A DNA stretch of 13,274 nucleotides from Micavibrio_A sp964423095. GTDB lineage: Bacteria; Pseudomonadota; Alphaproteobacteria; Micavibrionales; Micavibrionaceae. The notes beneath the pieces are model-generated. The model was not told where the DNA came from. It did not search any database and worked only from the letters and a program-made list of their open reading frames with translations. Location: contig CAYRDI010000048.1 in assembly GCA_964423095.1 (NCBI GenBank), forward strand, positions 1 to 13,274, written 5' to 3'. A program made the position numbers and the translations under genes. This document shows, in pieces, positions 1 to 5,677 of this stretch (position 1 is the first letter of the stretch; each line of letters opens with the position of its first letter).

Positions 1-118
1 ACAAATCTTTGGCGATGCCCATGCCGCACACGGCGTGGCCTGTTGTCTTTTCCCACGCGCCACGGATCGTTGTCGGCGTGTATGCAACCCCGACGGCAGA
101 TGGATAGAGCTTGGTCAT
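1..118 (-). CDS. Phage-like protein, N-terminal part only (runs off window)
   Basis: An ATG at 118 opens a reading frame that stays open to the left window edge, so only the first 39 residues are visible, beginning MTKLYPSAVGVAYTPTTIRG. The start overlaps the TAA of the preceding minus-strand frame in a TAATG arrangement, a 1-base overlap typical of translationally coupled genes in phage structural operons. The fragment has no motif I can assign to a function. From memory, short proteins opening this way occur next to phage tail or virion proteins, so a phage structural or tail-accessory role is inferred from context. The competing plus-strand frame at 43-291 has no recognisable content and looks like a shadow. 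Confidence 0.55.
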   Translation of the reverse strand, partial: MTKLYPSAVGVAYTPTTIRGAWEKTTGHAVCGMGIAKDL

Positions 119-300
119 TACGCTTGTACCTTGTAGCCGAATTCAGCCGTGTTGATTTCACTTTCCGTCCAGGCTGCCGTGGTATTCGGGTTTTGCTCCA
201 TGATTTGGCGATAAACCCGATAATCGGTACCGACGTTTTGCGAAGCGCCTTCATAATCAGTGCTGGAAACGCGCGTGAGCGGACGGTTTAGGCTGCTTTG
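118..300 (-). pseudogene. C-terminal remnant of a phage structural-like protein, no start codon
   Basis: About 60 codons are open on the minus strand between an in-frame TGA at 301-303 and the TAA at 118-120. The translation ends with NPNTTAAWTESEINTAEFG followed by YKVQA. This matches a C-terminal style (NP.T.AAWT...N.AEFG.KV) that I recall from phage tail or virion proteins. No ATG, GTG or TTG lies in the first 30 codons, and the only in-frame ATG would leave fewer than 30 residues, so the piece lacks its own N-terminus. Its upstream end overlaps the last 13 bases of the 257-residue unknown gene in the -1 frame. The simplest reading is that the 257-residue gene replaced the 5' part of a phage gene. 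A frameshifted fusion to that gene is possible, but no slippery heptamer is visible at the overlap. Confidence 0.5.
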
Positions 301-1061
301 TCAGCCTGCACGGCCAAGCCGACCACATGGTGAACCAGGAATGCGTCGATCAATGATAGGGCGTAGCCCTTGCTGATCGGCAACATATCTTCCGTCAGCA
401 TGTTATCAACGTAATCTTTCACGTCCCAAAGTTTTCGGGTCTGCTCCGGATTGTTCGGCTCGATCCGCTCCATGACAGATTCAAAAACGCTGTTCGCTGT
501 TTTTACGAATTCCGCATGATCCGCCTTGCTCAACGGTAGCGACGTGATCTGCGGCCCTGGATCGACCTTAGGCATTGGCCGTGGGGCTTCACTTCTCGTT
601 GCATGGGGCGTGTTTTTATTTATTCGGTAATCCCCGAAAGAGCTGTGATGCCCGTCCACATTCACGAAGACCTGTTTAAAGATTTCTATTCTAGCTTCGG
701 TGTCGAAAGTGGTGTTGTTATCGAATTCCGCGCCGGAGATATACATGTCCCAATCTTCTAGGTGGATTTTATGCTGGTTATCCCACAGCAGCTTTGCAAG
801 CTCTAATTCTGCATCGGAGGCTTTCAATATATCTGCCCATTTTTCAAAGCCGAGCATCAGCGCAAAAAGATGCTGCGCCTTCATTAAGCTGAAATCTTCT
901 TCGTCCCAATCGTACTCTAGGAAAATGCGTTCGATATCGAAGTATTTGGGAGCGTATGTGTAATAGGAATTCCCATCCACTTTATCGATGTAGGATGTTT
1001 GGGTTTTGTAGTCCCTGAACAGGTTTTTGGCTTGGAGTTTGAAATAGTCTACGGGCGTCAT
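288..1061 (-). CDS. Unknown-function accessory protein (257 aa) at prophage edge
   Basis: This is an intact 257-residue protein with a clear Shine-Dalgarno (AAGGA, 7 bases before the ATG). It has no signal peptide or membrane segment, so it is probably cytoplasmic. Residues 1-100 form an acidic, probably helical module: an opening FKLQAKNLFRDYKTQ, then YFDIERIFLEYDWDEEDFSL, then an AQHLFALMLGFEKW stretch and a Leu/Glu-rich helix. I recall similar modules (FKKQAKNL..D, YFD, DEDDFSLM.AQH, GF.KW) in uncharacterised bacterial proteins but cannot name a family. A proline-rich linker around residues 155-175 leads to a second helical part ending at Ala257. It lies between tRNA-Ser and phage-like genes, which suggests cargo of a mobile element. 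Defence, toxin or regulatory roles are all conceivable and none is demonstrated. Its ribosome binding site lies inside a long inverted repeat. Confidence 0.8.
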   Translation of the reverse strand: MTPVDYFKLQAKNLFRDYKTQTSYIDKVDGNSYYTYAPKYFDIERIFLEYDWDEEDFSLMKAQHLFALMLGFEKWADILKASDAELELAKLLWDNQHKIHLEDWDMYISGAEFDNNTTFDTEARIEIFKQVFVNVDGHHSSFGDYRINKNTPHATRSEAPRPMPKVDPGPQITSLPLSKADHAEFVKTANSVFESVMERIEPNNPEQTRKLWDVKDYVDNMLTEDMLPISKGYALSLIDAFLVHHVVGLAVQADKAA

Positions 1062-1152
1062 GATACAATCCTTATGTTGCCCAAATTTATTATCTAGATA
1101 GTCGCGTTCGTAATCTGAGGTCAGATAATAAACTTGGATAAGGTTGTATTAT
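1061..1152. promoter_or_regulatory. Long imperfect inverted repeat covering the RBS of the 257-aa gene
   Basis: The arms at about 1061-1095 and 1123-1152 are imperfect inverted copies separated by a 27-base loop. The inner 15 positions (1081-1095 against 1123-1137) match at 14, and the odd pair would be a U-G wobble in the minus transcript. After a 5-base bulge come ATAAGG/CCTTAT (6 pairs), a 1-base bulge, and TTGTAT/ATACAA (6 pairs), ending beside the start codon. In a minus-strand transcript starting upstream, the Shine-Dalgarno AAGG of the 257-residue gene would pair with CCUU in the first arm, giving roughly 27 pairs that hide the ribosome binding site. Both arms also carry GATAAT, a -10-like hexamer, on divergent strands, but neither has a good -35. 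Translational silencing is inferred from the pairing only. Confidence 0.6.
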
Positions 1153-1213
1153 CGATCTGTTGGCCGATGAAATCTTTGCACGAACGAGCAGGCTTACCAA
1201 CAAGCGCGCCCAT
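1121..1213 (-). CDS. Possible 30-aa leader peptide or phage remnant
   Basis: A 31-codon minus-strand frame from the ATG at 1213 to the TGA at 1121-1123 encodes MGALVGKPARSCKDFIGQQI and ten more residues. It stays open further upstream, with a TTG at about 1246. No good Shine-Dalgarno is visible. Its last 10 codons coincide with the first arm of the inverted repeat upstream of the 257-residue gene, and the TGA falls exactly at the loop side of that arm. A ribosome finishing this frame would melt the hairpin. It could be a leader peptide, the tail of a decayed phage gene, or chance. Confidence 0.2.
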   Translation of the reverse strand: MGALVGKPARSCKDFIGQQIDNTTLSKFII

Positions 1214-1330
1214 ATCGTAGCACGGAACCGCGCTAGGCAAAATGCAAAAAACCGCTATCGCGTAAACCCTTGAAACCTATTGACCGAAACCTGTGAACAT
1301 GGCGGCAATCGGTACGGAGGTTTCTGAGAG

Positions 1331-1358
1331 AAAAGGCCCGTAGAGAGAGAAACGGGCC
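1331..1358 (-). terminator. Terminator-like hairpin downstream of tRNA-Ser
   Basis: GGCCCGT (1335-1341) and ACGGGCC (1352-1358) form a perfect 7-bp GC-rich stem with a 10-base purine loop. Read on the minus strand the stem is followed directly by TTTT, so it can end transcription coming from tRNA-Ser about 115 bases upstream. On the plus strand it is followed by GAATTTT, so it may act weakly in both directions. Confidence 0.5.
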
Positions 1359-1435
1359 GAATTTTCGCCGCCACGGCCAAAACCATGTCAGGAGCTTTTC
1401 ACGGAACACGTTGCGGGAGTTGGGGTTTTTCTGGC

Positions 1436-1465
1436 GACCCTCAAAAAGATAGAGGGTCGGTTTTT
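1436..1465 (+). terminator. Intrinsic terminator, plus orientation
   Basis: GACCCTC (1436-1442) and GAGGGTC (1452-1458) form a perfect 7-bp stem around a 9-base A-rich loop, followed by GG and five Ts at 1461-1465. The T-run lies on the plus-strand side only. On the minus strand the stem is followed by GCCAGAAAAACC, so this is a rightward terminator. No plus-strand gene is evident to its left. It may end a small RNA, or block plus-strand transcription from entering the tRNA gene antisense. Confidence 0.55.
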
Positions 1466-1472
1466 AGAATAA

Positions 1473-1564
1473 TGGCGGACAGGGCGGGATTCGAACCCGC
1501 GATACTGTGTTAGCAGTATACACACTTTCCAGGCGTGCGCCTTCAACCACTCGGCCACCTGTCC
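1473..1564 (-). tRNA. tRNA-Ser (anticodon GGA)
   Basis: The minus strand folds as a full serine tRNA. The acceptor GGACAGG pairs with CCTGTCC, followed by discriminator G and an encoded CCA. The anticodon stem CACGC/GTGTG holds the loop CTGGAAA, giving anticodon GGA, which reads UCC and UCU. The long class II variable arm contains a TACTG/CAGTA stem, and the T-arm is GCGGG-TTCGAAT-CCCGC. It is 92 bases including CCA. The 3' end points towards the phage-like genes on the left, the usual geometry for integration of a mobile element at a tRNA 3' end. No second copy of the tRNA tail is visible inside the window. Confidence 0.95.
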
Positions 1565-1581
1565 TTTAAAAAGATCGCCGG

Positions 1582-1610
1582 ACAGTATCGAAAAGATTCG
1601 CCAAATTCAA
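1582..1610 (-). promoter_or_regulatory. Candidate promoter of tRNA-Ser
   Basis: On the minus strand TTGAAT (1605-1610) is separated by 17 bases from TACTGT (1582-1587), followed by a GC-rich discriminator (CCGGCG) and the tRNA 5' end about 18 bases downstream. The -35 is good and the -10 is weak. A GC-rich discriminator is typical of growth-rate-controlled stable RNA promoters. Confidence 0.4.
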
Positions 1611-1751
1611 GCATTCATCACCCCGTTAAACGGGAAACTGCCCCCTTTTCGCGCTCCCCCGAAGCTGTTAGGATGAAACGATTCGCGGAAACCTAGGCAT
1701 TTTCCGACGAACCCATGGACAACGAGGCCGGTTTACAGGGCGGAAATCACG

Positions 1752-2207
1752 ATGAGCGATAGCGTTAAATTATGGTGTTTTTTGCTCCTGATCCCGTTTT
1801 TTGCGACCATCGGCCACGATCTTTACGCCAATTATTACAAAAACGACGAAAACCGCGCCCAGCTGGAGGCATTCAATATTGACCCCACCGCTTATCAGGG
1901 GAGCGATCTGGGCTATTTGTTTGTCACTTACACACCAGATTTTTATGAAAATGCAAAAGAGGTGATCGGCGAAAAATTCTGGGTCAAATGGATCGACCCC
2001 GTTCTTCGTCTTTATACCTTCGTGGTCGCCCTCATCCCCGCCACGCTGTTTTTCATCTGGCTCTTGATTTCAAGAATTTTTGACATCTGGCCGTTTGTCG
2101 ATGCGGGAACACGGGTCGTCAAAACGGGACAGCGGCAAAAGCACCAGAACGACCCGCTCGACCGCCGCGGTGGCGGCAATGCCCAGTTCAAATACAAACG
2201 CCGCTGA
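1752..2207 (+). CDS. Small membrane protein of unknown function (151 aa)
   Basis: This is a 151-residue protein with two hydrophobic segments: residues 5-27 (WCFLLLIPFFATIG region) and about 86-108 (YTFVVALIPATLFFIWLL). The roughly 60 residues between them are polar and Asp/Tyr-rich and contain DPTAYQGSDLGYLFVTYTPD. The C-terminal tail (about 115-151) is strongly basic and ends FKYKRR, which suggests a cytoplasmic tail with the middle loop in the periplasm. I do not recognise a family. The ATG at 1752 has only a weak upstream purine patch (GGGCGG, 10 bases before). A 16-codon frame starting at ATG 1715 overlaps the start and ends in the first codons. The stop TGA directly abuts the stop of the convergent hydrolase gene. 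Confidence 0.75.
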   Translation: MSDSVKLWCFLLLIPFFATIGHDLYANYYKNDENRAQLEAFNIDPTAYQGSDLGYLFVTYTPDFYENAKEVIGEKFWVKWIDPVLRLYTFVVALIPATLFFIWLLISRIFDIWPFVDAGTRVVKTGQRQKHQNDPLDRRGGGNAQFKYKRR

Positions 2208-2960
2208 TCAATCCTGTGCCAGTTCAAGAATAAGTTCGCCCAAAAGTGTAAGATCTTCTGGTGTGGACAGGCGATGATCGCCTTCAGGGCGGAAATAGAT
2301 TTTTTTATCCGCCGTTTCCAGACGGGCCGCAATATCCTCCGCCTTGTGATACGGCACATCCGTATCTTTTATCCCCTGGATCAACCGGACTGGGCAGGAA
2401 ACCGGGATGGGGGCGTCCAGCAAACAATGGTTTTCCCCATCATCCAGTAATTTCTGTGTAATCGCATAGGCCGGGCCGTAATCATTGAACAAATCGAAAT
2501 ACCCATCGTGCGCCATTTGCGCCTTGTGCGCATCCGTCATCTCTCGGGGTATATCGCGTGTGAAATCCGGCGCGGCGGCCAGCCCGATAAAACCGCACAC
2601 ACGCGCCGCACGTTCCATGGCAAGCAACAGGCCAATCCAGCCACCCATGGAAGACCCCACCAGCAAGACAGGCCTATCATCGGTCAACGTATCAAAGACG
2701 GTGAGCGCATCCGCCTTCCAGTCCCCGATACAGCCATCTTCGAACCGGCCGTCCGAAGTCCCGTGGCCGCGGTAATCGAAGCGTAGAGAGGAAAGAGCGT
2801 GTTTTTTACAAAACTCTTCTACAAAAACAGCCTTTGTCCCCTGCATATCGGAACGAAATCCGCCCAAAAACATCACCACCAGGCGGGCGGAAACAGGGGC
2901 ATCCGTTTTGTGATAGGCAAGGCGCGGCAATCCATTACGTTCTAAAAAAGAATCTGGCAT
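2208..2960 (-). CDS. Alpha/beta hydrolase, ABHD10-like esterase/thioesterase
   Basis: This is a 250-residue serine hydrolase with a complete apparent triad: nucleophile Ser104 in GSSMGG, Asp199 in GIKDTDVP and His229 in EGDHRLS. The oxyanion region is FLGGFRSDMQGTKA near residues 31-44, and FDYRGHGTSDG follows at 61-71. This layout resembles ABHD10-type hydrolases, which act as depalmitoylases or acyl-glucuronide esterases in mitochondria; the bacterial substrate is unknown. There is no signal peptide, so it is probably cytoplasmic. I place the start at ATG 2960, which follows AAGGA at proper spacing. An in-frame ATG at 2996 would add 12 Lys/Glu-rich residues but has a poorly spaced ribosome binding site. 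It is divergent from the glycosyltransferase operon and its stop abuts that of the small membrane protein. Confidence 0.88.
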   Translation of the reverse strand: MPDSFLERNGLPRLAYHKTDAPVSARLVVMFLGGFRSDMQGTKAVFVEEFCKKHALSSLRFDYRGHGTSDGRFEDGCIGDWKADALTVFDTLTDDRPVLLVGSSMGGWIGLLLAMERAARVCGFIGLAAAPDFTRDIPREMTDAHKAQMAHDGYFDLFNDYGPAYAITQKLLDDGENHCLLDAPIPVSCPVRLIQGIKDTDVPYHKAEDIAARLETADKKIYFRPEGDHRLSTPEDLTLLGELILELAQD

Positions 2961-3063
2961 TTTTTCCTTTTCGGCCTTTTCTTTTTGTTCCTGCATCCTG
3001 AGTTATGCTAATCCTTGTTTCAGAATAAAACACTGATCCATTTTAAACCGCTCCGCAACCGAT

Positions 3064-4290
3064 ATGAAACACCGTTCTTCCAAAACACAAAACAAGCCGG
3101 TCATCCTGCAAATTATTCCATCGCTTGGCGCCGGAGGGGCGGAACAGGGGTGTATTGATGTGGCGGCGGAAATCGTCCGTTCCGGTGCGACATCCATCGT
3201 AGTATCCAACGGCGGCCACCGTGTACCCGAAATCCTTCGCGCCGGTTCAACCCATATCGATTTACCCGTCCATTCCAAAAACCCGTTTGTCATGTGGCGT
3301 AATATCGGGCGTCTTCGCAAAATCATCCGCGACCACAATGTGGACATCGTGCATGCAAGGTCCCGTGCGCCCGCTTGGTCGGCATGGAAAGCGTGTGATG
3401 GGGAAACAGCACGGTTCATGACCACATGTCATGCGCCATTCAATATTTCCGGATCTGCAAAAAAATTTTACAATTCATCCATCGCGCGTGGCGAACGCGT
3501 GATTGCAATTTCGAATTATGTGCGTGAATATCTTTTGCAGAATTACGATATAAACGACGACAATATCCGCGTGATTCACCGCGGCGTCGCCATTGAAAAA
3601 TTTCATCCCAGCGTGGTTGCTCCTACATCCCTTATTAAAATTTCACAAGAATGGCGTTTGCCCGATGATTGCACCATCGTTTTGATGCCGGGGCGTTTGA
3701 CGCGCTGGAAAGGGCAGAGTGTTTTGATCGATGCCATGGCAAAACTGAAAAACAAGGAAGCGTTTTGTGTCATGGTCGGTGACGATCAGGGCCGTGCGGA
3801 ATACCGGAAAGAACTGGAAGATATGATCGTTTCCAAAAACCTGGAAGGACGGGTGCGGATTATCGGCCATTGCAGCGACATGCCATGTGCATACATGCTG
3901 GCCAATGTCGTGGTTTCCGCATCGATAGAACCCGAAGGGTTCGGCCGTATTCCGATCGAGGCACAGGCGATGGGCCGCCCCGTGATCGCCACACGCCATG
4001 GCGGCGCGATGGAAACGATCATCGAAGGCCAGACCGGATGGCTGGTTCCGCCCGGAGAGGCCGATGCTCTGGCGCAGGCGATCGACGAGGCCCTGTCCAT
4101 GGATCCCGAAACGAAGGCCATGATGGCCACCCATGAAATGATTCATGTTGCCGAAAACTTCACCAAGACAAAAATGGTTGAAGACACGATGGATGTGTAT
4201 GCAGAGCTTTTATCGGAAAAATACGCAAAGCATAGACCCAACACCGTTTCTCTGCCACAGCGGAAAATCGCCGGACAGCATGGCGGATAA
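3064..4290 (+). CDS. GT4-family glycosyltransferase (LPS or envelope glycan synthesis)
   Basis: This is a 408-residue GT-B fold retaining glycosyltransferase. The N-terminal domain opens with ILQIIPSLGAGGAEQG (residues 14-29), the donor-side glycine-rich loop of GT4 enzymes. The C-terminal domain has PGRLTRWKG (209-217) with the Arg/Lys pair that binds the nucleotide-sugar phosphates, and the E-x7-E motif at Glu291 and Glu299, followed by AMGRPVIATRHGG. It transfers a sugar from a nucleotide donor at the cytoplasmic face of the inner membrane. The heptosyltransferase downstream overlaps its 3' end by 11 bases, which points to core oligosaccharide or another envelope glycan. The specific sugar cannot be read from the sequence. 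No strong Shine-Dalgarno precedes ATG 3064, but the residues before ILQII fit a normal N-terminus. Confidence 0.9.
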   Translation: MKHRSSKTQNKPVILQIIPSLGAGGAEQGCIDVAAEIVRSGATSIVVSNGGHRVPEILRAGSTHIDLPVHSKNPFVMWRNIGRLRKIIRDHNVDIVHARSRAPAWSAWKACDGETARFMTTCHAPFNISGSAKKFYNSSIARGERVIAISNYVREYLLQNYDINDDNIRVIHRGVAIEKFHPSVVAPTSLIKISQEWRLPDDCTIVLMPGRLTRWKGQSVLIDAMAKLKNKEAFCVMVGDDQGRAEYRKELEDMIVSKNLEGRVRIIGHCSDMPCAYMLANVVVSASIEPEGFGRIPIEAQAMGRPVIATRHGGAMETIIEGQTGWLVPPGEADALAQAIDEALSMDPETKAMMATHEMIHVAENFTKTKMVEDTMDVYAELLSEKYAKHRPNTVSLPQRKIAGQHGG

Positions 4291-5212
4291 AAAAAACATT
4301 CTGGTTATCAAGCTCGGCGCACTGGGTGATTTCATTCAGGCACTGGGCCCGATGAAGGCCATCCGCACACACCATCCCGATGCAAAAGTCACGTTGTTGA
4401 CCACGAAGCCGTTTGTAAAATTCGCGCAAAAATCAGGTTACTTTGATGAGGTCGTGATTGATAAACGTCCGAAATGGCACGACATTGCGGGTTGGATTCA
4501 TTTGAAAAAAATCTTGAATGCGGGGGCGTACGGACGCGTTTACGATTTGCAAAACAACGACCGGACATCCATTTACTTCAAACTTTTTTCAAAAAGAACG
4601 GAATGGGTCGGTGTTGCCAAAGGAGCGTCGCATGAAAATTCCTCCCCCGAACGTACGGCGGGAAAGGCGTTTGACGGACACCGGCAAACATTGGGATTGG
4701 CAGGCATAAAACAGGTGGATGTCGATAATCTATCTTGGGTGGTGCCCGAACATACCTTTGATTTACCCACCCCCTATGTTTTGATTGTCCCCGGCGGATC
4801 GGAACAGCATCTGGAAAAAAGATGGCCTGCGGCGTCATATGCCACGCTTTGCCGCAAGCTGTTAACGTCCAGAATAACGCCGGTCTTGATTGGAACCAAG
4901 GCCGAATCCGTTGTAACGGATTCAATCAAAAATGCGGTCCCCGATGTCATCGATTTGACGGGAAAAACAGATCTCTTCGATCTTCCCTTCCTTGCCAGAA
5001 CAGCAAAGGCCGCCATCGGAAACGATACGGGGCCGATGCATATCATAGGGCCGACGGGCTGCCCGTCCCTGATCCTGTTTTCAAGAAAAAGTAATCCGTT
5101 ACGGCACGCGCCACTCGGAAGCCGGGTCAAAACAATCAAACGGGACAGTCTGGATGATTTAACACCGGAAACAGTCTGGAATGAATTTGCCAATTATGCG
5201 ACAGGGCTATAA
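4280..5212 (+). CDS. GT9-family heptosyltransferase-like protein (WaaF/WaaC type)
   Basis: This is a 310-residue GT9 family enzyme that would transfer ADP-heptose or a related sugar to the LPS core. It begins MADKKNILVIKLGALGDFIQ. GALGDF (13-18) contains the conserved N-terminal Asp17, expected to be the catalytic base. The C-terminal donor domain shows PGGSEQHLEKRWPAASYA (171-188), LTGKTDLFDLPFLAR (226-240) and GNDTGPMH (247-254), all GT9 hallmarks. I chose ATG 4280 because it falls directly before the family's N-terminal strand and sits in ATGGCGGATAA, overlapping the previous gene by 11 bases. A longer frame from 4145 would only re-read the glycosyltransferase gene. The two genes form an envelope glycan operon. 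The 3' end overlaps the convergent ArsR gene by 19 bases. Confidence 0.9.
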   Translation: MADKKNILVIKLGALGDFIQALGPMKAIRTHHPDAKVTLLTTKPFVKFAQKSGYFDEVVIDKRPKWHDIAGWIHLKKILNAGAYGRVYDLQNNDRTSIYFKLFSKRTEWVGVAKGASHENSSPERTAGKAFDGHRQTLGLAGIKQVDVDNLSWVVPEHTFDLPTPYVLIVPGGSEQHLEKRWPAASYATLCRKLLTSRITPVLIGTKAESVVTDSIKNAVPDVIDLTGKTDLFDLPFLARTAKAAIGNDTGPMHIIGPTGCPSLILFSRKSNPLRHAPLGSRVKTIKRDSLDDLTPETVWNEFANYATGL

Positions 5213-5493
5213 ATATCGCACAGAGTCTGAAGGACTTTTAAAACGTCTTTGTTTTTGATCGTATAGAAAATCGTTTGCGCTTCACGCCGCGTTTCAACCA
5301 CACCATCACGCCGCAACCGTGCCAGATGTTGGGAAAGCGCGGACTGGCTGAGCCCGACAATCTGTTCCAGTTCTCCTACGTTTTTTTCACCTTGTGAAAG
5401 AATGCAAACAATCAAAAGCCGCTTTTCATTCGCCAACGCCTTTAAGAGAGAAGAAGCATTTTCTGCTTTTTGTTCAAGATTTTTAAAATCCAT
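5194..5493 (-). CDS. ArsR-family repressor, BigR/SqrR-like
   Basis: This is a 99-residue winged-helix regulator. The core LLKALANEKRLLIVCILSQG leads into the helix-turn-helix ELEQIVGLSQSALSQHLARL and the wing DGVVETRREAQTIFYTI. These match BigR/SqrR-type repressors that sense reactive sulfur through two cysteines 66 residues apart. The first cysteine is present (Cys30 of this start), but the expected second position holds Ser96, and a cysteine sits one helical turn earlier at Cys92. Start: ATG 5493 has GAAGG about 12 bases upstream. A GTG at 5511 would add 6 residues and lacks a ribosome binding site. No sulfide-oxidation gene lies beside it. It overlaps the convergent heptosyltransferase 3' end by 19 bases. 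The inducer is inferred only. Confidence 0.88.
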   Translation of the reverse strand: MDFKNLEQKAENASSLLKALANEKRLLIVCILSQGEKNVGELEQIVGLSQSALSQHLARLRRDGVVETRREAQTIFYTIKNKDVLKVLQTLCDIYSPVA

Positions 5494-5601
5494 GACCCAA
5501 GACACCTTCACGAAAAAATCGTGCGCTTATTATCGAATGATTCTTTTATGTACGCCTGCGCACAAAGCAACAAATTAAAAATATCGTCTAAGTTTTATGC
5601 A

Positions 5602-5622
5602 ATAATATTATGATTTAAATCA
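5602..5622. promoter_or_regulatory. Overlapping palindromes, candidate operator (FNR-like or ArsR self-site)
   Basis: ATAATATTAT (5602-5611) abuts TGATTTAAATCA (5611-5622), two perfect palindromes about 110-130 bases upstream of the ArsR start. The second has the TGAT-N4-ATCA core of FNR/FixK sites (consensus TTGAT-N4-ATCAA), with both outermost bases off consensus. ArsR repressors commonly bind AT-rich palindromes in their own promoters, so either reading is possible. The rest of 5494-5677 shows no gene. Confidence 0.35.
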
Positions 5623-5677
5623 GTAGTTGTAAGGGTGAACTATTTTCACGCAAGAATCAATGGCCCGCGCCACGGTT

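Noticed and set aside
43..291. Plus-strand 82-codon open frame
   Set aside because: It lies opposite the phage-like minus-strand frames, which have better protein character and a coupled start. Its own composition looks random.
285..303. Programmed -1 frameshift joining the 257-aa protein to the phage remnant
   Set aside because: The overlap has the right frame offset but no X-XXY-YYZ slippery heptamer, and the upstream protein does not resemble a tail assembly chaperone.
1622..1634. CCCGTT-A-AACGGG inverted repeat between tRNA-Ser and the membrane protein gene
   Set aside because: The one-base centre cannot form a hairpin, and there is no T-run or known operator match, so it is too little to call.
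3643..4146. Minus-strand 167-codon open frame
   Set aside because: It is antisense to the conserved C-terminal GT4 domain. The His/Phe-rich composition is typical of a shadow frame.
4145..4279. Longer N-terminus for the heptosyltransferase
   Set aside because: The added residues only re-read the glycosyltransferase 3' end in another frame. The family N-terminal strand begins right after ATG 4280.
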